Notes: generated by a model not told the origin, from the letters alone. A DNA stretch of 64,000 nucleotides from Burkholderiales bacterium (GCA_018969975.1 JAGWXI010000002.1:1-64000); one strand, 5' to 3'. Counted from the stretch's first letter, positions 1 through 7,370 are shown. Numbers and translations are program-made.

Positions 1-159
1 AAAAGCCAGTCTGGCAGCATCAAGCTCACCCGCTTTCAAGCATTCGAGCAAAGCCAGTAATTTTTGACGACGACGCTGTTGCTTGTCACCCTGTGGCGAA
101 TGTTTGCCACCCCATTGCTTACCAGTGGCGTCAATTCGAAGCGCAAATGAAGTATCCAT
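1..159 (-). CDS. Conserved hypothetical protein, N-terminal part only
   Basis: An open frame runs from an ATG at 159 (minus strand) to the window edge, giving 53 codons beginning MDTSFALRID. It is too short for the ORF track because the rest lies outside the window. A purine-rich GGAAGGGG stretch lies about ten bases ahead of the ATG and can serve as ribosome binding site. The visible part contains a basic QQRRRQK segment followed by a predicted helix rich in Leu, Glu and Ala; no enzymatic motif is visible. I do not recognise a function. The coding call rests on the uninterrupted frame, the plausible binding site and the protein-like composition. Confidence 0.6.
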   Translation of the reverse strand, partial: MDTSFALRIDATGKQWGGKHSPQGDKQQRRRQKLLALLECLKAGELDAARLAF

Positions 160-627
160 GACACTTACCCCTTCCGATGAATTTGGTCTGTTCCGCTACA
201 CCTCTGCTTTTTTAATTATTTAGGATTCAAAATGAGTGATTGGTTGTCTCGTTTGACCTGATTTGAAAGGTTCAATAAAAATTGAATGTCAAGAGATCAA
301 CCAATCAGTTACTACCAAGCACAAAGAATGCCAGCCTGATGAAACTCATCAGCAGGCCATGGGGGAAGTTTTTTTAATCTAAAGTGGCAAGACCCACTTG
401 ATTCTCAAAGGTCAAACCGACCAATTGCTGCAAAAGCGCGCAACTTTGACATTGGCGAATTTAAGCACTAAGTGCAACTTTGAATAACTGATGGTTGGGT
501 GGCGGAGGATGTTTAGCATTCAAGGCTTCTTGACCCTTTACTTGAGCAAGATATAGATTTTTATCGTCGGACTCCAACAAAAAGAGGCTCTTTGAATAAG
601 AATCTTCTCACATGATAACCTTTTGAT
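160..627. other. Gene-free stretch, 468 bp
   Basis: No convincing gene is present. On the minus strand a short frame between about 590 and 470 reads like the end of a protein (ESDDKNLYLAQVKGQEALN, then a stop), but it has no start and I could not assign a family. It may be the tail of a decayed gene. The right end holds the downstream region of the transglutaminase gene. No terminator hairpin was found. Confidence 0.4.
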
Positions 628-1743
628 TCAAATATCGCGCAAAACAATATCACAGGTTTGAGGCCGCAAAAGCCGAGGTGACTCGCGAGTGGCATCGATA
701 CAGCCACCGTTTTCATAAACCCCCGAAGGCTCCCGGTATTTTTTCATGGCATACAAGATGGATTGCTGTTGTTGTGGGTCTGCCATGCTCTTGCTCACAT
801 GTTGGGCCACTAGCGCCTCATCCATGCACCACAGGCCTGCATCATCGACAAAAGCCCCATCACGCCAGTGAAACACTTCCAGACATTTTTTATCTAGCGT
901 AAATGGCGCTTTGCAGTTCCAAAAATTACTGAACAGGCCGGCACCCATATAGATCACCCAAGAACCCTCGTAGCCAGAGACATTGCTGGATCGGGGATCT
1001 GGATTGCGAAACCAGACACGGTCTCCTGGTATGTAATGCAGCATCGGAACAGGGGCATCCAAACTGCCGTGTTCGACCAAAAATGTATCGTGAAATGCCC
1101 CAGACGCAATAGCCTTGATTTGCCACTGTCGCTGCAAGTTTGCTAGCAGCAAAGGATTGCTGATTTGGGCCTCCTGCGCAATGCCCAACAAAATCACATA
1201 CTCGCTGGCTCGGTAGCAGGAAAAAGAAAATTCAGTGCCGGAAAACTTAGGCTGGGTCGCCAATTGCAAGGCTTCAATCAATGACCGGTCAGGTTTGAGC
1301 GTGAAGCCCAATTCTTCGTCATAAGCCCAATGAGACATGGGGCGATCAACAGCACGGGTATCAAATTTCAAAGAGGTGAATTGAGCAGCTTGGGCGATGA
1401 ATTTTCTGACACGCACATGGCTCAAAAGCTCATCGTGACTTGGAAATATTTGGGGATAAGGACTGCTCAATAAACCCAAACATATTTCATGCATCAAGGC
1501 TTGCTCTGGATCAGTATTTTGGAGATGAACGCTGTCTCTGATATGAAGCGTGTTGTGCTGTGGCGTGAATGTGGCCAGTCCTTGGCTGCTCAACTGATAG
1601 CAAACCTGGAGGTCACCGGTGGTGGTTTGGGTTCGAATCTTCAAGGCATCAACCCAGGGCGATTCGTGAACCCACCGAAGAAATTCTTCCTGCGCTTCAT
1701 GGTCTATGGCATTGGCAGATTGAATCAATATTCCATTTTTCAT
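628..1743 (-). CDS. tgl: Tgl-type protein-glutamine gamma-glutamyltransferase (bacterial transglutaminase)
   Basis: Predicted to crosslink proteins by forming isopeptide bonds between Gln and Lys side chains, as Bacillus Tgl does on spore coats. The central and C-terminal parts follow the Bacillus protein as I remember it. A basic helix (LLSHVRVRKFIAQAA, about 107-120) is followed by the segment FSFSCYRASEYVILLG (172-187), whose Cys176 aligns with the catalytic cysteine of Tgl. The block GDRVWFRNPD then EGSWVIYMG (about 240-270) matches the GDCLYFKNP and GENVILLG blocks. At 371 residues it is about 120 longer than the Bacillus enzyme, with an extra N-terminal domain of roughly 100 residues. 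In Bacillus the residue before the cysteine is Glu; here it is Ser. No signal peptide, so probably cytoplasmic. It stands alone, 153 bp from the acyl-carrier gene. The in vivo substrate is unknown. Confidence 0.65.
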   Translation of the reverse strand: MKNGILIQSANAIDHEAQEEFLRWVHESPWVDALKIRTQTTTGDLQVCYQLSSQGLATFTPQHNTLHIRDSVHLQNTDPEQALMHEICLGLLSSPYPQIFPSHDELLSHVRVRKFIAQAAQFTSLKFDTRAVDRPMSHWAYDEELGFTLKPDRSLIEALQLATQPKFSGTEFSFSCYRASEYVILLGIAQEAQISNPLLLANLQRQWQIKAIASGAFHDTFLVEHGSLDAPVPMLHYIPGDRVWFRNPDPRSSNVSGYEGSWVIYMGAGLFSNFWNCKAPFTLDKKCLEVFHWRDGAFVDDAGLWCMDEALVAQHVSKSMADPQQQQSILYAMKKYREPSGVYENGGCIDATRESPRLLRPQTCDIVLRDI

Positions 1744-1896
1744 GACGGCAACGAAAGGTGTCTTTATTGATTTAGAAAAAGCTATGAGCCATTAGGTTGA
1801 AAAACAATTCTCTTTGCAAGTGTGTCAATATAGCGCCAAATGAACCAGCCAAGCGAATTTGAGTCCACGGTAGTGTAAAGCGACAGCTCTGCGAAA

Positions 1897-2154
1897 TCAC
1901 ATCTTTTGATTTGAGTCGATAAATTTCTCAATATCATTTACTGTATCCAGAAAGCTAACGTCAAACTCAACTTTAGAAAAATCGATACCATAAGTTTTTT
2001 CTAAGTACATTACAACATTCATCATTGAGAATGAATCTAATAGCCCACTCATGAAAATTGACTCGTCATCAAGAATATTGCCTTGTCCTTTATGCTCTAT
2101 CAACATATTGATGAGAAATTCACGTAGCTTTGTTTTTGTAGTTACTTCCATCAA
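1897..2154 (-). CDS. Acyl carrier protein of a dlt-like operon
   Basis: An 85-residue phosphopantetheine-binding carrier protein. The attachment site is the segment FMSGLLDSFSM, with Ser41 as the residue that would carry the prosthetic group; this matches the DS(L/F) motif of carrier proteins, and the size is that of DltC/ACP. It is the last gene of a three-gene minus-strand operon, and its start overlaps the stop of the MBOAT gene by 4 bp, so translation is probably coupled. It should be loaded by the adenylation enzyme at 3653-5236 and hand its acyl or aminoacyl group to the membrane acyltransferase at 2151-3656. Whether the cargo is D-alanine, as in Gram-positive DltC, or another acid cannot be read from the sequence. 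Confidence 0.8.
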   Translation of the reverse strand: MMEVTTKTKLREFLINMLIEHKGQGNILDDESIFMSGLLDSFSMMNVVMYLEKTYGIDFSKVEFDVSFLDTVNDIEKFIDSNQKM

Positions 2155-3656
2155 TTTACTCCAAAAAGACTTTGTAAAAATAATAGACGATCACCAAGAG
2201 AATGATTGATAGAATCAACGCTAAAGACATGCATACAGGTTACAAATGACCAAACTAATATAAAAGAATAAATTCTACCTAATTTGGTAGATGATGGACG
2301 AATTCCCATTGAAACTCTTACTTGAGAAATACCCACAAAAGTAGCTAATATTATGCAATAAAAAATATAACTTGCGAATGTACCAAAAGCATTAATAGGT
2401 CCCTGAGTTGCAATCAAGTCAATATCTCTGAAAAAATGCCAAAGACCATTACCAACACCAGCAGCCATAAAGGTTGCAAAAAACATTCGTAGGCGTGGAT
2501 GGTTTCGAAAATACTTAAAAAAAGTTGGTATGAAGAAGAAATCAACCAACAGTTCTTTAAAGTAGTATTGAAAACGATTGAAATACTCCATTAAATTTTG
2601 AGACTCTAATGGACGCCAGCAACCCCGCGGTAGTCGATACCCTGCAAGCCTTGCAATTCCAACAAATATTCCAATCCAAAATGCAATATTCAAAGAGTAA
2701 CTAGCAGTAGATAGCAATATGGCTAACCAACTTGTAAGCAAGGGCAGAGATTTTTCCATCAAAAAAGAATCAATTACTTTAGGTACGATGGGTATACCAA
2801 GGTGTTCGATAAATACCCAATTTAAGAAATAATTAAAGCTAAATAAGATATTTGCCCAAATAAGTAATTTGATAGCTTTAAGTTGAGTAACCGCAAGGTC
2901 AGTAGCGTTTTTTGATAAATGTTTTTGTAAAAATGTAGCGCCCTTGCCAAAAGGTAGATAGGTGGGACTCCAAAATGGGCGCAATGTAGACATTTGTAAC
3001 AGATACGATGGATAATTTTTTCCGCGTTGATCATTAATTGCATAAGGTAAGAACCAAATATATGGAGTGAGAACAAAGATTGCTGACCATAAAAATACTC
3101 TTGATGCTCCATGCAATAAATCGAAACTTCCAAATCCACACAATAATATTTCTAAACTTAAGACTGAAATCATGGGATGTTGAGCAAGAAAAGACTTAGG
3201 AAAGTAACGAACTTGATATAATACCGCGCTAGCTAAAACAAAGAAAATTAAAAGGAATCCTATAGAAAGAACAACTGGCGATATATTAGTTATATTTTCT
3301 TGCTGTAAAACAAGTTCGATATTTTCTAGCGTATCAACATCTCCAAGTCCAATTGCGAAAAGAGCAATTACCCAAGTCGTTACAAATAGTATTAGATCTC
3401 GTACTTTGGGAAAAGTGACTGCAAGCATAGCGCCCAAAATAGCACTGGCAGAATATAAATATCCAAGATGTGGAATAGTAGCCGCCATAGCAACTAATGC
3501 CATTATCAATATTCCAGTAGGTGTCTGCGCCAAGTTAATAAAAAATTTTTGTTCATCAATTGCTAAAAAAATGCGAAGCCACGAGGACTTAATAACTTTT
3601 TTATTGCTTTTCTGGGCCGCCAGTTCTTGTGCTGACAAATCTATATTTTTAGTCAT
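2151..3656 (-). CDS. MBOAT family membrane O-acyltransferase (DltB/AlgI-like)
   Basis: A 501-residue polytopic inner-membrane protein with about ten to twelve hydrophobic segments starting near residue 45. The MBOAT signature lies near residue 410 (GVGNGLWHFF), where the His is the conserved catalytic residue of DltB, AlgI and PatA-type enzymes. Just before it is the typical cytoplasmic loop with aromatic and basic residues (EYFNRFQYYFKELLVDFFF). It would transfer an acyl group from the neighbouring carrier protein across the membrane onto a hydroxyl of an extracytoplasmic acceptor. It overlaps both neighbours by 4 bp. The coding sequence is clearly more AT-rich than the genes to the right. 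No DltD-like or SGNH-hydrolase partner is encoded beside it, although related systems usually have one. Confidence 0.8.
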   Translation of the reverse strand: MTKNIDLSAQELAAQKSNKKVIKSSWLRIFLAIDEQKFFINLAQTPTGILIMALVAMAATIPHLGYLYSASAILGAMLAVTFPKVRDLILFVTTWVIALFAIGLGDVDTLENIELVLQQENITNISPVVLSIGFLLIFFVLASAVLYQVRYFPKSFLAQHPMISVLSLEILLCGFGSFDLLHGASRVFLWSAIFVLTPYIWFLPYAINDQRGKNYPSYLLQMSTLRPFWSPTYLPFGKGATFLQKHLSKNATDLAVTQLKAIKLLIWANILFSFNYFLNWVFIEHLGIPIVPKVIDSFLMEKSLPLLTSWLAILLSTASYSLNIAFWIGIFVGIARLAGYRLPRGCWRPLESQNLMEYFNRFQYYFKELLVDFFFIPTFFKYFRNHPRLRMFFATFMAAGVGNGLWHFFRDIDLIATQGPINAFGTFASYIFYCIILATFVGISQVRVSMGIRPSSTKLGRIYSFILVWSFVTCMHVFSVDSINHSLGDRLLFLQSLFGVN

Positions 3657-5236
3657 ACATTATCATTTTTAAGCAATGAGAGTAGAGCTCGTCTATCAAC
3701 TTTTCCGCTTGCATTAAGAGGCATTTCTTTTAAGGAGATGATGCGACTCGGAATCATATAGTATGGTAACTTGGCTTTTAAAGTTGCAATGATTTTATCT
3801 TCATCCACTTCATTCGCAACAAAACTTACAATGCCTTTAGCAGTGCCATCCGGCTGTAACAAGGCAATTGAACAAACCAAATCCTCACCACACGAAAGTC
3901 TGAGATGAGCATCAATCTCTTCTAATTCAATACGATAGCCATTAATTTTGACTTGGTTATCAATTCTTCCCAAACAATGAAAGTTTCCTGATATGTCTCG
4001 AAATGCCAAATCACCGGTAAGATACCAACGCTTTCCATCAATAACCGGAAAACGCTCCTCAGTAAGCTTCTCCATTCCCAAATAACCATCAGCAAGTTGC
4101 GAACCCGCAATTGCTAACTCGCCTTGAATATCGTCACCTAATCTCTGCCCTTGCTCATCCAATATGGCAGCCTCATTAAAAGGAAGAGCACCACCAATAG
4201 ATACAACGTGACGCCCTTTTGTAACTGGTATGCGCTCTTCAATTTCTTGTGACATACAAAATACAGTTGCTTCAGTAGGACCATATAAATTAAATATTTT
4301 GCTATTAGGGGCTGCCGCCTTCCAATTTACAGCAGTACCTTCAGGAAGTTGCTCACCGCCAAAAACAGTAATTCTTAAATGTGGCAAACAATTAGGTTGC
4401 AAAATCTTCATTTGACGCAACATACCTGCTAGAGAGGGAACAGAATTCCAAACAGAAAGTTCAGAGTTTTGTACAAATTTCACTGCATTCATGACCATCG
4501 TTGCAGGCAGAATATGTAGCGAAGCACCGGCTACCCAAGTTGAAAACATATTGTGTACGGAGAAATCAAAACTCAATTCACATGTTTCTAATGCCCTGTC
4601 ACTCGCTTTAAGCCCCAAATGTTCTTTAATAGTTAAAATATATTGATAGGCTGCGCCAACAGAAATCATTACCCCTTTTGGAGAACCAGTAGTACCTGAA
4701 GTAAATATAATATAAGCCAACTTATCCATTGACATAGGCGTAGGCGGCGTAATAGGCTCATTCTTTTCAAGAGAATCAACACTCGTTATCTGAGTTGATG
4801 AATGATGAAATGTAATTTGAGGTTTTTTTCCTAAATAAATTATTGTTTTAGGACAATGCTCCAGCACTTGCTCAGTAAGCAACTTTGCACCTTCATCATC
4901 CACAATAAGCGCAGTTAAATTACACAAAGAAAAAATTATCAAAACTCTATCTTTTGGTAATTTTGGGCTAATAGGGATATATGTTGCTCCTGCCCAACAA
5001 GCACCTATTAATCCAATACAAGCATCACTGTTACGAGAAGCAAGAATTCCAACTCGCGATGTTGTATTTGATCTGAGATTCCAATTGGGTATTTCTTTTA
5101 AATATAATGAAATTGCAAACGCTTTAGTAGCAAATTGTTTATAGGAGCAGGATTCACCCTTATAAACAATTGCAGGAGAATCTGGTTGCTTCTGAGAATA
5201 GCGAAATACAGAGTCAGCTAAGTTGTAGTGTCTCAT
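3653..5236 (-). CDS. Amino acid/acyl adenylation ligase (DltA-like)
   Basis: An ANL-superfamily adenylate-forming enzyme of 527 residues that activates a carboxylic acid with ATP and loads it on a carrier protein. Visible core motifs in order: A3 phosphate loop FTSGTTGSPKG (about 178-188), A5 NLYGPTEATV (316-325), A7 YLTGDLAF, A8 INGYRIELEEID, and A10 NASGKVDRRAL (508-518), which carries the catalytic lysine. The layout is that of a stand-alone DltA or NRPS A-domain with no built-in carrier. The carrier and the acceptor acyltransferase are the next two genes, joined by 4-bp overlaps. The residues lining the acid pocket cannot be assigned to D-Ala with certainty by eye. It is the first gene of the operon; a transposase scar begins 39 bp upstream of it. 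Confidence 0.8.
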   Translation of the reverse strand: MRHYNLADSVFRYSQKQPDSPAIVYKGESCSYKQFATKAFAISLYLKEIPNWNLRSNTTSRVGILASRNSDACIGLIGACWAGATYIPISPKLPKDRVLIIFSLCNLTALIVDDEGAKLLTEQVLEHCPKTIIYLGKKPQITFHHSSTQITSVDSLEKNEPITPPTPMSMDKLAYIIFTSGTTGSPKGVMISVGAAYQYILTIKEHLGLKASDRALETCELSFDFSVHNMFSTWVAGASLHILPATMVMNAVKFVQNSELSVWNSVPSLAGMLRQMKILQPNCLPHLRITVFGGEQLPEGTAVNWKAAAPNSKIFNLYGPTEATVFCMSQEIEERIPVTKGRHVVSIGGALPFNEAAILDEQGQRLGDDIQGELAIAGSQLADGYLGMEKLTEERFPVIDGKRWYLTGDLAFRDISGNFHCLGRIDNQVKINGYRIELEEIDAHLRLSCGEDLVCSIALLQPDGTAKGIVSFVANEVDEDKIIATLKAKLPYYMIPSRIISLKEMPLNASGKVDRRALLSLLKNDNV

Positions 5237-5274
5237 ACATATTTTCTATTATTTTCATTTCAATTTAAGCCGAT

Positions 5275-5412
5275 TCAAGTTCGAGGTGCAACGCGCTTGA
5301 GTGATTGATGAAATATCTCTGCGGGTGTTTTGAATCCCAATCTTTTTCTTGGTTTGTTATTCAATCTGTTTTGAATCATTCTAATTTCCTCCTCGCTGAC
5401 TGTGGGCTCGAA
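5275..5412 (-). pseudogene. IS30-family transposase, C-terminal fragment
   Basis: Read on the minus strand, about 45 codons end in a stop at 5275-5277 and give the characteristic IS30 tail with LNNKPRKRLGFKTPAEIF, the end of the catalytic domain where IS30 enzymes carry the (R/K)P(R/K)K.LGF.TP.E motif. The frame is open only to about 5412; beyond that the sequence changes to the remnant of a toxin gene on the opposite strand. The DDE triad is therefore gone. This is an insertion-sequence scar between the dlt-like operon and the dead HigBA module, and it may mark how the AT-rich operon arrived. Confidence 0.75.
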
Positions 5413-5414
5413 TT

Positions 5415-5537
5415 CTCATTTGCCTCGAGGGAGCCACCATGGTGATTCTTCATGGGTTTATCAAGAAGCAACAAGCCACACCCTAACAAGACTTTGATTT
5501 AGCCAAAGAACGTCTCAAGATCTTGAAAATGAAATGA
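5415..5537 (+). pseudogene. HigB-type (Gp49/RelE-like) toxin, C-terminal fragment with a stop codon
   Basis: In the frame with ATG at 5439 the plus strand reads VILHGFIKKQQATP, then a TAA at 5484-5486, then QDFDLAKERLKILK and a stop at 5535. This is the usual C-terminal part of phage-derived Gp49/HigB toxins (hydrophobic strand, GF.KK..KTP, then a charged helix). The N-terminal half is missing and the sequence runs into the IS30 scar. The stop interrupts the hinge before the last helix. A HigA-like gene begins one base after its final stop, in the normal toxin-then-antitoxin order. Confidence 0.65.
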
Positions 5538-5538
5538 T

Positions 5539-5826
5539 ATGTCAAAGAAAAATATTGGATCGAGTCTCGATGATTTTTTGCAAGAAAACCCCCTGCTTGA
5601 GTCCAACACTGCTGTTGCGCTGAAATGAATTATTGCTTGGCTGATAGACCAAGAAATGAAAGCTCAGAAATTGACCCAAACTGAGCTTGCTAAACGCTTA
5701 CACACAAGCCGCGCTACCTTAAATAGATTGCTTGATGAAAACGATGTAAGCCTGACCCTTACCACTCTCGCCAGTGCCGCTGCAGCACTGGGTAAAAAAG
5801 TCAACTTGCAACTTGCAGCTGCTTGA
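5539..5826 (+). pseudogene. HigA-type XRE antitoxin inactivated by one nonsense codon
   Basis: From ATG 5539 the frame gives MSKKNIGSSLDDFLQE, meets an in-frame TGA at 5626-5628 and then continues unbroken to a normal stop at 5824-5826 (95 codons in all). The second part is a clear helix-turn-helix: KLTQTELAKRLHTSRATLNRLL followed by SLTLTTLASAAAALGKKV, as in XRE antitoxins of the HigA family. The TGA sits where related proteins usually have Arg, so one C-to-T change in CGA would explain it. An internal ATG at codon 40 could still give a short HTH protein, so residual DNA binding is possible. Confidence 0.7.
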
Positions 5827-5867
5827 CCAAAGATCAGTTTTGCGCCAATTTATTTTTTCACTGTGAA

Positions 5868-5976
5868 GTTCGAGCACCTGCGAGGGAGTCGAACTTTTTA
5901 GGATGTCAAAGTTCAGTGTCCTGTCATGGAGTCGAATTTTGGGCTGTTTTTCGGTTCGAGTCCCGGTTGTGGAGTC
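5868..5976 (+). repeat. Imperfect direct repeat, copy A (left of the toxin-antitoxin cassette)
   Basis: About 109 bp that recur at 6708-6813 in the same orientation, with the same internal order of motifs: GTTCG(A/G)GCACC, GGGAGTCGAAC, TCAAAGTT(C/T)AGTGTCC, AGTCGAA, and finally CGGTTCGAGT(C/T)CCGG. The last piece looks like the T-arm of a tRNA gene. By eye the copies are roughly three-quarters identical. Together they bracket the DUF433/DUF5615 pair exactly. Confidence 0.7.
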
Positions 5977-6025
5977 AAGCTTTACGTTTTTCTGGTTCAA
6001 AAGCCAAACATCAAAATATCTAGAT

Positions 6026-6346
6026 CTAATCTATTGAAACAATTTGATATGAATTTAGCATAGCCACATCAATCGCACTCATGATTGCAGCGACGCTTTT
6101 CTGAATTCGGGGCCAGCTGGTGGTGCTAAGAACAACGATCGCAATCTTTCTATTGGATAAGTTCTGCTGATAGGCAAGGTTTGTATCTGTGGTGACAAAA
6201 ACATCAAACCCGTTACCTTCTGCAGCAGCAAGCAATTCACCGTTTTTTAACGTTGACCATCCCAGCTCATAAGCCGTTGACACATAGTGTGATGAGAAGT
6301 GGTTTCTTAATGGAACCGGTGTTCCCTGATCAAACAAGACTTTCAA
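6026..6346 (-). CDS. DUF5615 PIN-like toxin
   Basis: A 106-residue protein of the DUF5615 family, a PIN-fold group related to Mut7-C RNases and generally paired with DUF433 antitoxins. The start MKVLFDQGTP carries the first acidic residue of the family (Asp6), and FVTTDTNLAYQQN carries the second acidic centre. The spacing and length match the family. The gene lies 2 bp downstream of the DUF433 gene on the same strand, which is the canonical order for this toxin-antitoxin type. The predicted activity is ribonuclease; the RNA target is unknown. The pair is enclosed by direct repeats (5868-5976 and 6708-6813), which suggests a mobile cassette. Unlike the HigBA remnants on both sides it shows no inactivating change. 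Confidence 0.8.
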   Translation of the reverse strand: MKVLFDQGTPVPLRNHFSSHYVSTAYELGWSTLKNGELLAAAEGNGFDVFVTTDTNLAYQQNLSNRKIAIVVLSTTSWPRIQKSVAAIMSAIDVAMLNSYQIVSID

Positions 6347-6348
6347 GG

Positions 6349-6576
6349 CTAATGCACAGCCATTGCACTTTTAGCAGCATGTTCTAAAACGCTGCGTGCA
6401 TGAATTAACTCAACACCGGGAAATAGTTCAACAAACTCATTGATGGTGACGCCATCTTCTAAATTTTCAAATAAGGCCACAACTGGAACACGGGTGCCAC
6501 GAAAAACCCAGGCTCCACTAACCAGCTCGGGGTTGAGTTCTACAGAGGGGCAAGTGTTCCAATCAATCATGAGCAA
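6349..6576 (-). CDS. DUF433 antitoxin
   Basis: A 75-residue DUF433 protein (VapB45-like antitoxin) with the standard core: GAWVFRGTRVPV (about 21-32), then a winged-helix-like segment LFENLEDGVTINEFVELFPGV. It should bind and neutralise the DUF5615 toxin encoded 2 bp downstream and probably autoregulates the pair. Two start codons are possible; the annotated one gives MLMIDWN, and the third residue is another Met that most family members would use. No ribosome binding site clearly decides between them. The upstream region is short and leads directly to repeat copy B. Confidence 0.8.
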   Translation of the reverse strand: MLMIDWNTCPSVELNPELVSGAWVFRGTRVPVVALFENLEDGVTINEFVELFPGVELIHARSVLEHAAKSAMAVH

Positions 6577-6707
6577 ATGTTAATTCCTCAGGAGGATAAA
6601 AGCAACCGCAATACCCTAGAGCCCGGGTGTTGCTTTTCATTACTCGTTGTATTGCACGGCTTCGATGTTAGACGTCCAAGTATGGAGTCGAACTTTGGCC
6701 CTCCTCT

Positions 6708-6813
6708 GTTCGGGCACCAGCAAGGGAGTCGAACAAACGGAATTTCAAAGTTTAGTGTCCCTTCATAGAGTCGAACGTTGAGCTTTATCGGTTCGAGTTC
6801 CGGTTGTGTCGTC
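6708..6813 (+). repeat. Imperfect direct repeat, copy B (right of the toxin-antitoxin cassette)
   Basis: Second copy of the ~108-bp element described at 5868-5976, with the same order of motifs and ending in CGGTTCGAGTTCCGG. A short extra GGAGTCGAACTTTGG lies just left of it (about 6684), so the GAGTCGAAC unit occurs several times. No gene is encoded in it; the ORF-track entries here are in random frames. Confidence 0.7.
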
Positions 6814-6984
6814 GAAGTTTGGGGGTCAAAATTCGGGGGGACAAAACCTGAAAAACCAGGTTTTCACCCGTCCAGTTGCAATATGCAACTTTTGGCCAAT
6901 TACACGAAATATTACACGGCAGCTATTTTTTCGCGTAAGTCCCTGATTTATAAAAGTTTTTTACGAGCCTGGATTTCTGTTAAT
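6814..6984. other. Non-coding stretch between repeat B and the tRNA-like scar
   Basis: Holds no convincing reading frame. It continues the low-information sequence of the decay zone that spans 6577-7571 apart from the repeat, the tRNA-like scar, its terminator, the HigA remnant and the IS3 remnant listed separately. Confidence 0.4.
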
Positions 6985-7020
6985 ACGTAGGTCCGTGGAT
7001 CGAGCCCAGGTCGAGGAGCC
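6985..7020 (+). other. tRNA 3'-end-like scar
   Basis: The sequence GTAGGTCCGTGGATCGAGCCC followed by AGGTCGAGGAGCCA resembles the variable loop, T-arm and acceptor 3' strand of a tRNA, and like many tRNA genes it is directly followed by a rho-independent terminator. No matching 5' half (acceptor, D-arm, anticodon stem) is visible upstream, so it is not a functional tRNA. It could be an att-type duplicate left by an element that integrated in a tRNA gene. Confidence 0.45.
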
Positions 7021-7024
7021 AGCC

Positions 7025-7047
7025 AAAAGCCCTTGCAACTATGCAAG
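7025..7047 (+). terminator. Rho-independent terminator
   Basis: Stem AAAGCCCTTGCA / TGCAAGAGCTTT with one mismatch and the loop ACTA, followed by a run of T. It lies right behind the tRNA-like scar and probably once ended that transcript. Confidence 0.65.
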
Positions 7048-7060
7048 AGCTTTTTTTGTT

Positions 7061-7265
7061 TCATGCTGCCACTGCTTTGGATGCGAGCGCAGGATTGTTT
7101 TTGAATTTGATTTCAGCTGTCCAAAGATCCAAAGCCTCCTGCATGCGAAGTCAGCTCTCAGGTGTGCGACCTACCGTTCTTGCGATGCGAATAGCCATCT
7201 CAGCTGTCACTGCTTTTTTCTCGTGCAGTAAATCTGATACGGTTTGTCGACTGATTTCGATCACC
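7061..7265 (-). pseudogene. HigA-family XRE antitoxin, C-terminal remnant with a stop codon
   Basis: The minus strand reads ISRQTVSDLLHEKKAVTAEM, then AIRIARTVGRTPES, a TGA at 7151-7153, and LRMQEALDLWTAEIKF to a normal stop at 7061. This is the well-known second half of HigA/VapI antitoxins (SRQTVS...LHEK.A...MA.R.....G..PE.WL.MQ..YDLW). The TGA replaces the conserved Trp of PESWLRMQ. The N-terminal helices are missing and the frame breaks at an IS3-type remnant on the same strand. No toxin gene is next to it. Confidence 0.7.
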
Positions 7266-7281
7266 TTTCAATGCGTGGAAC

Positions 7282-7347
7282 TTACTGCACCAAGCGTATA
7301 GCGAGTTCGCGCACCTTGGGTGAAAAACAGCTTGGTTTCTTGCTCAC
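7282..7347 (-). pseudogene. IS3-family OrfA, N-terminal fragment
   Basis: On the minus strand a GTG at 7345-7347 begins VSKKPSCFSPKVRELAIRLVQ and meets a stop at 7282. This matches the N-terminus of IS3-family OrfA proteins (SKK.RRFSPE.RERAVRMV). Only the first helix is left. The upstream sequence (7371-7399) resembles an IS terminal repeat that recurs at 60841-60869. Confidence 0.6.
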
Positions 7348-7370
7348 AGATCCACCTTCTCAAAGGGTGG

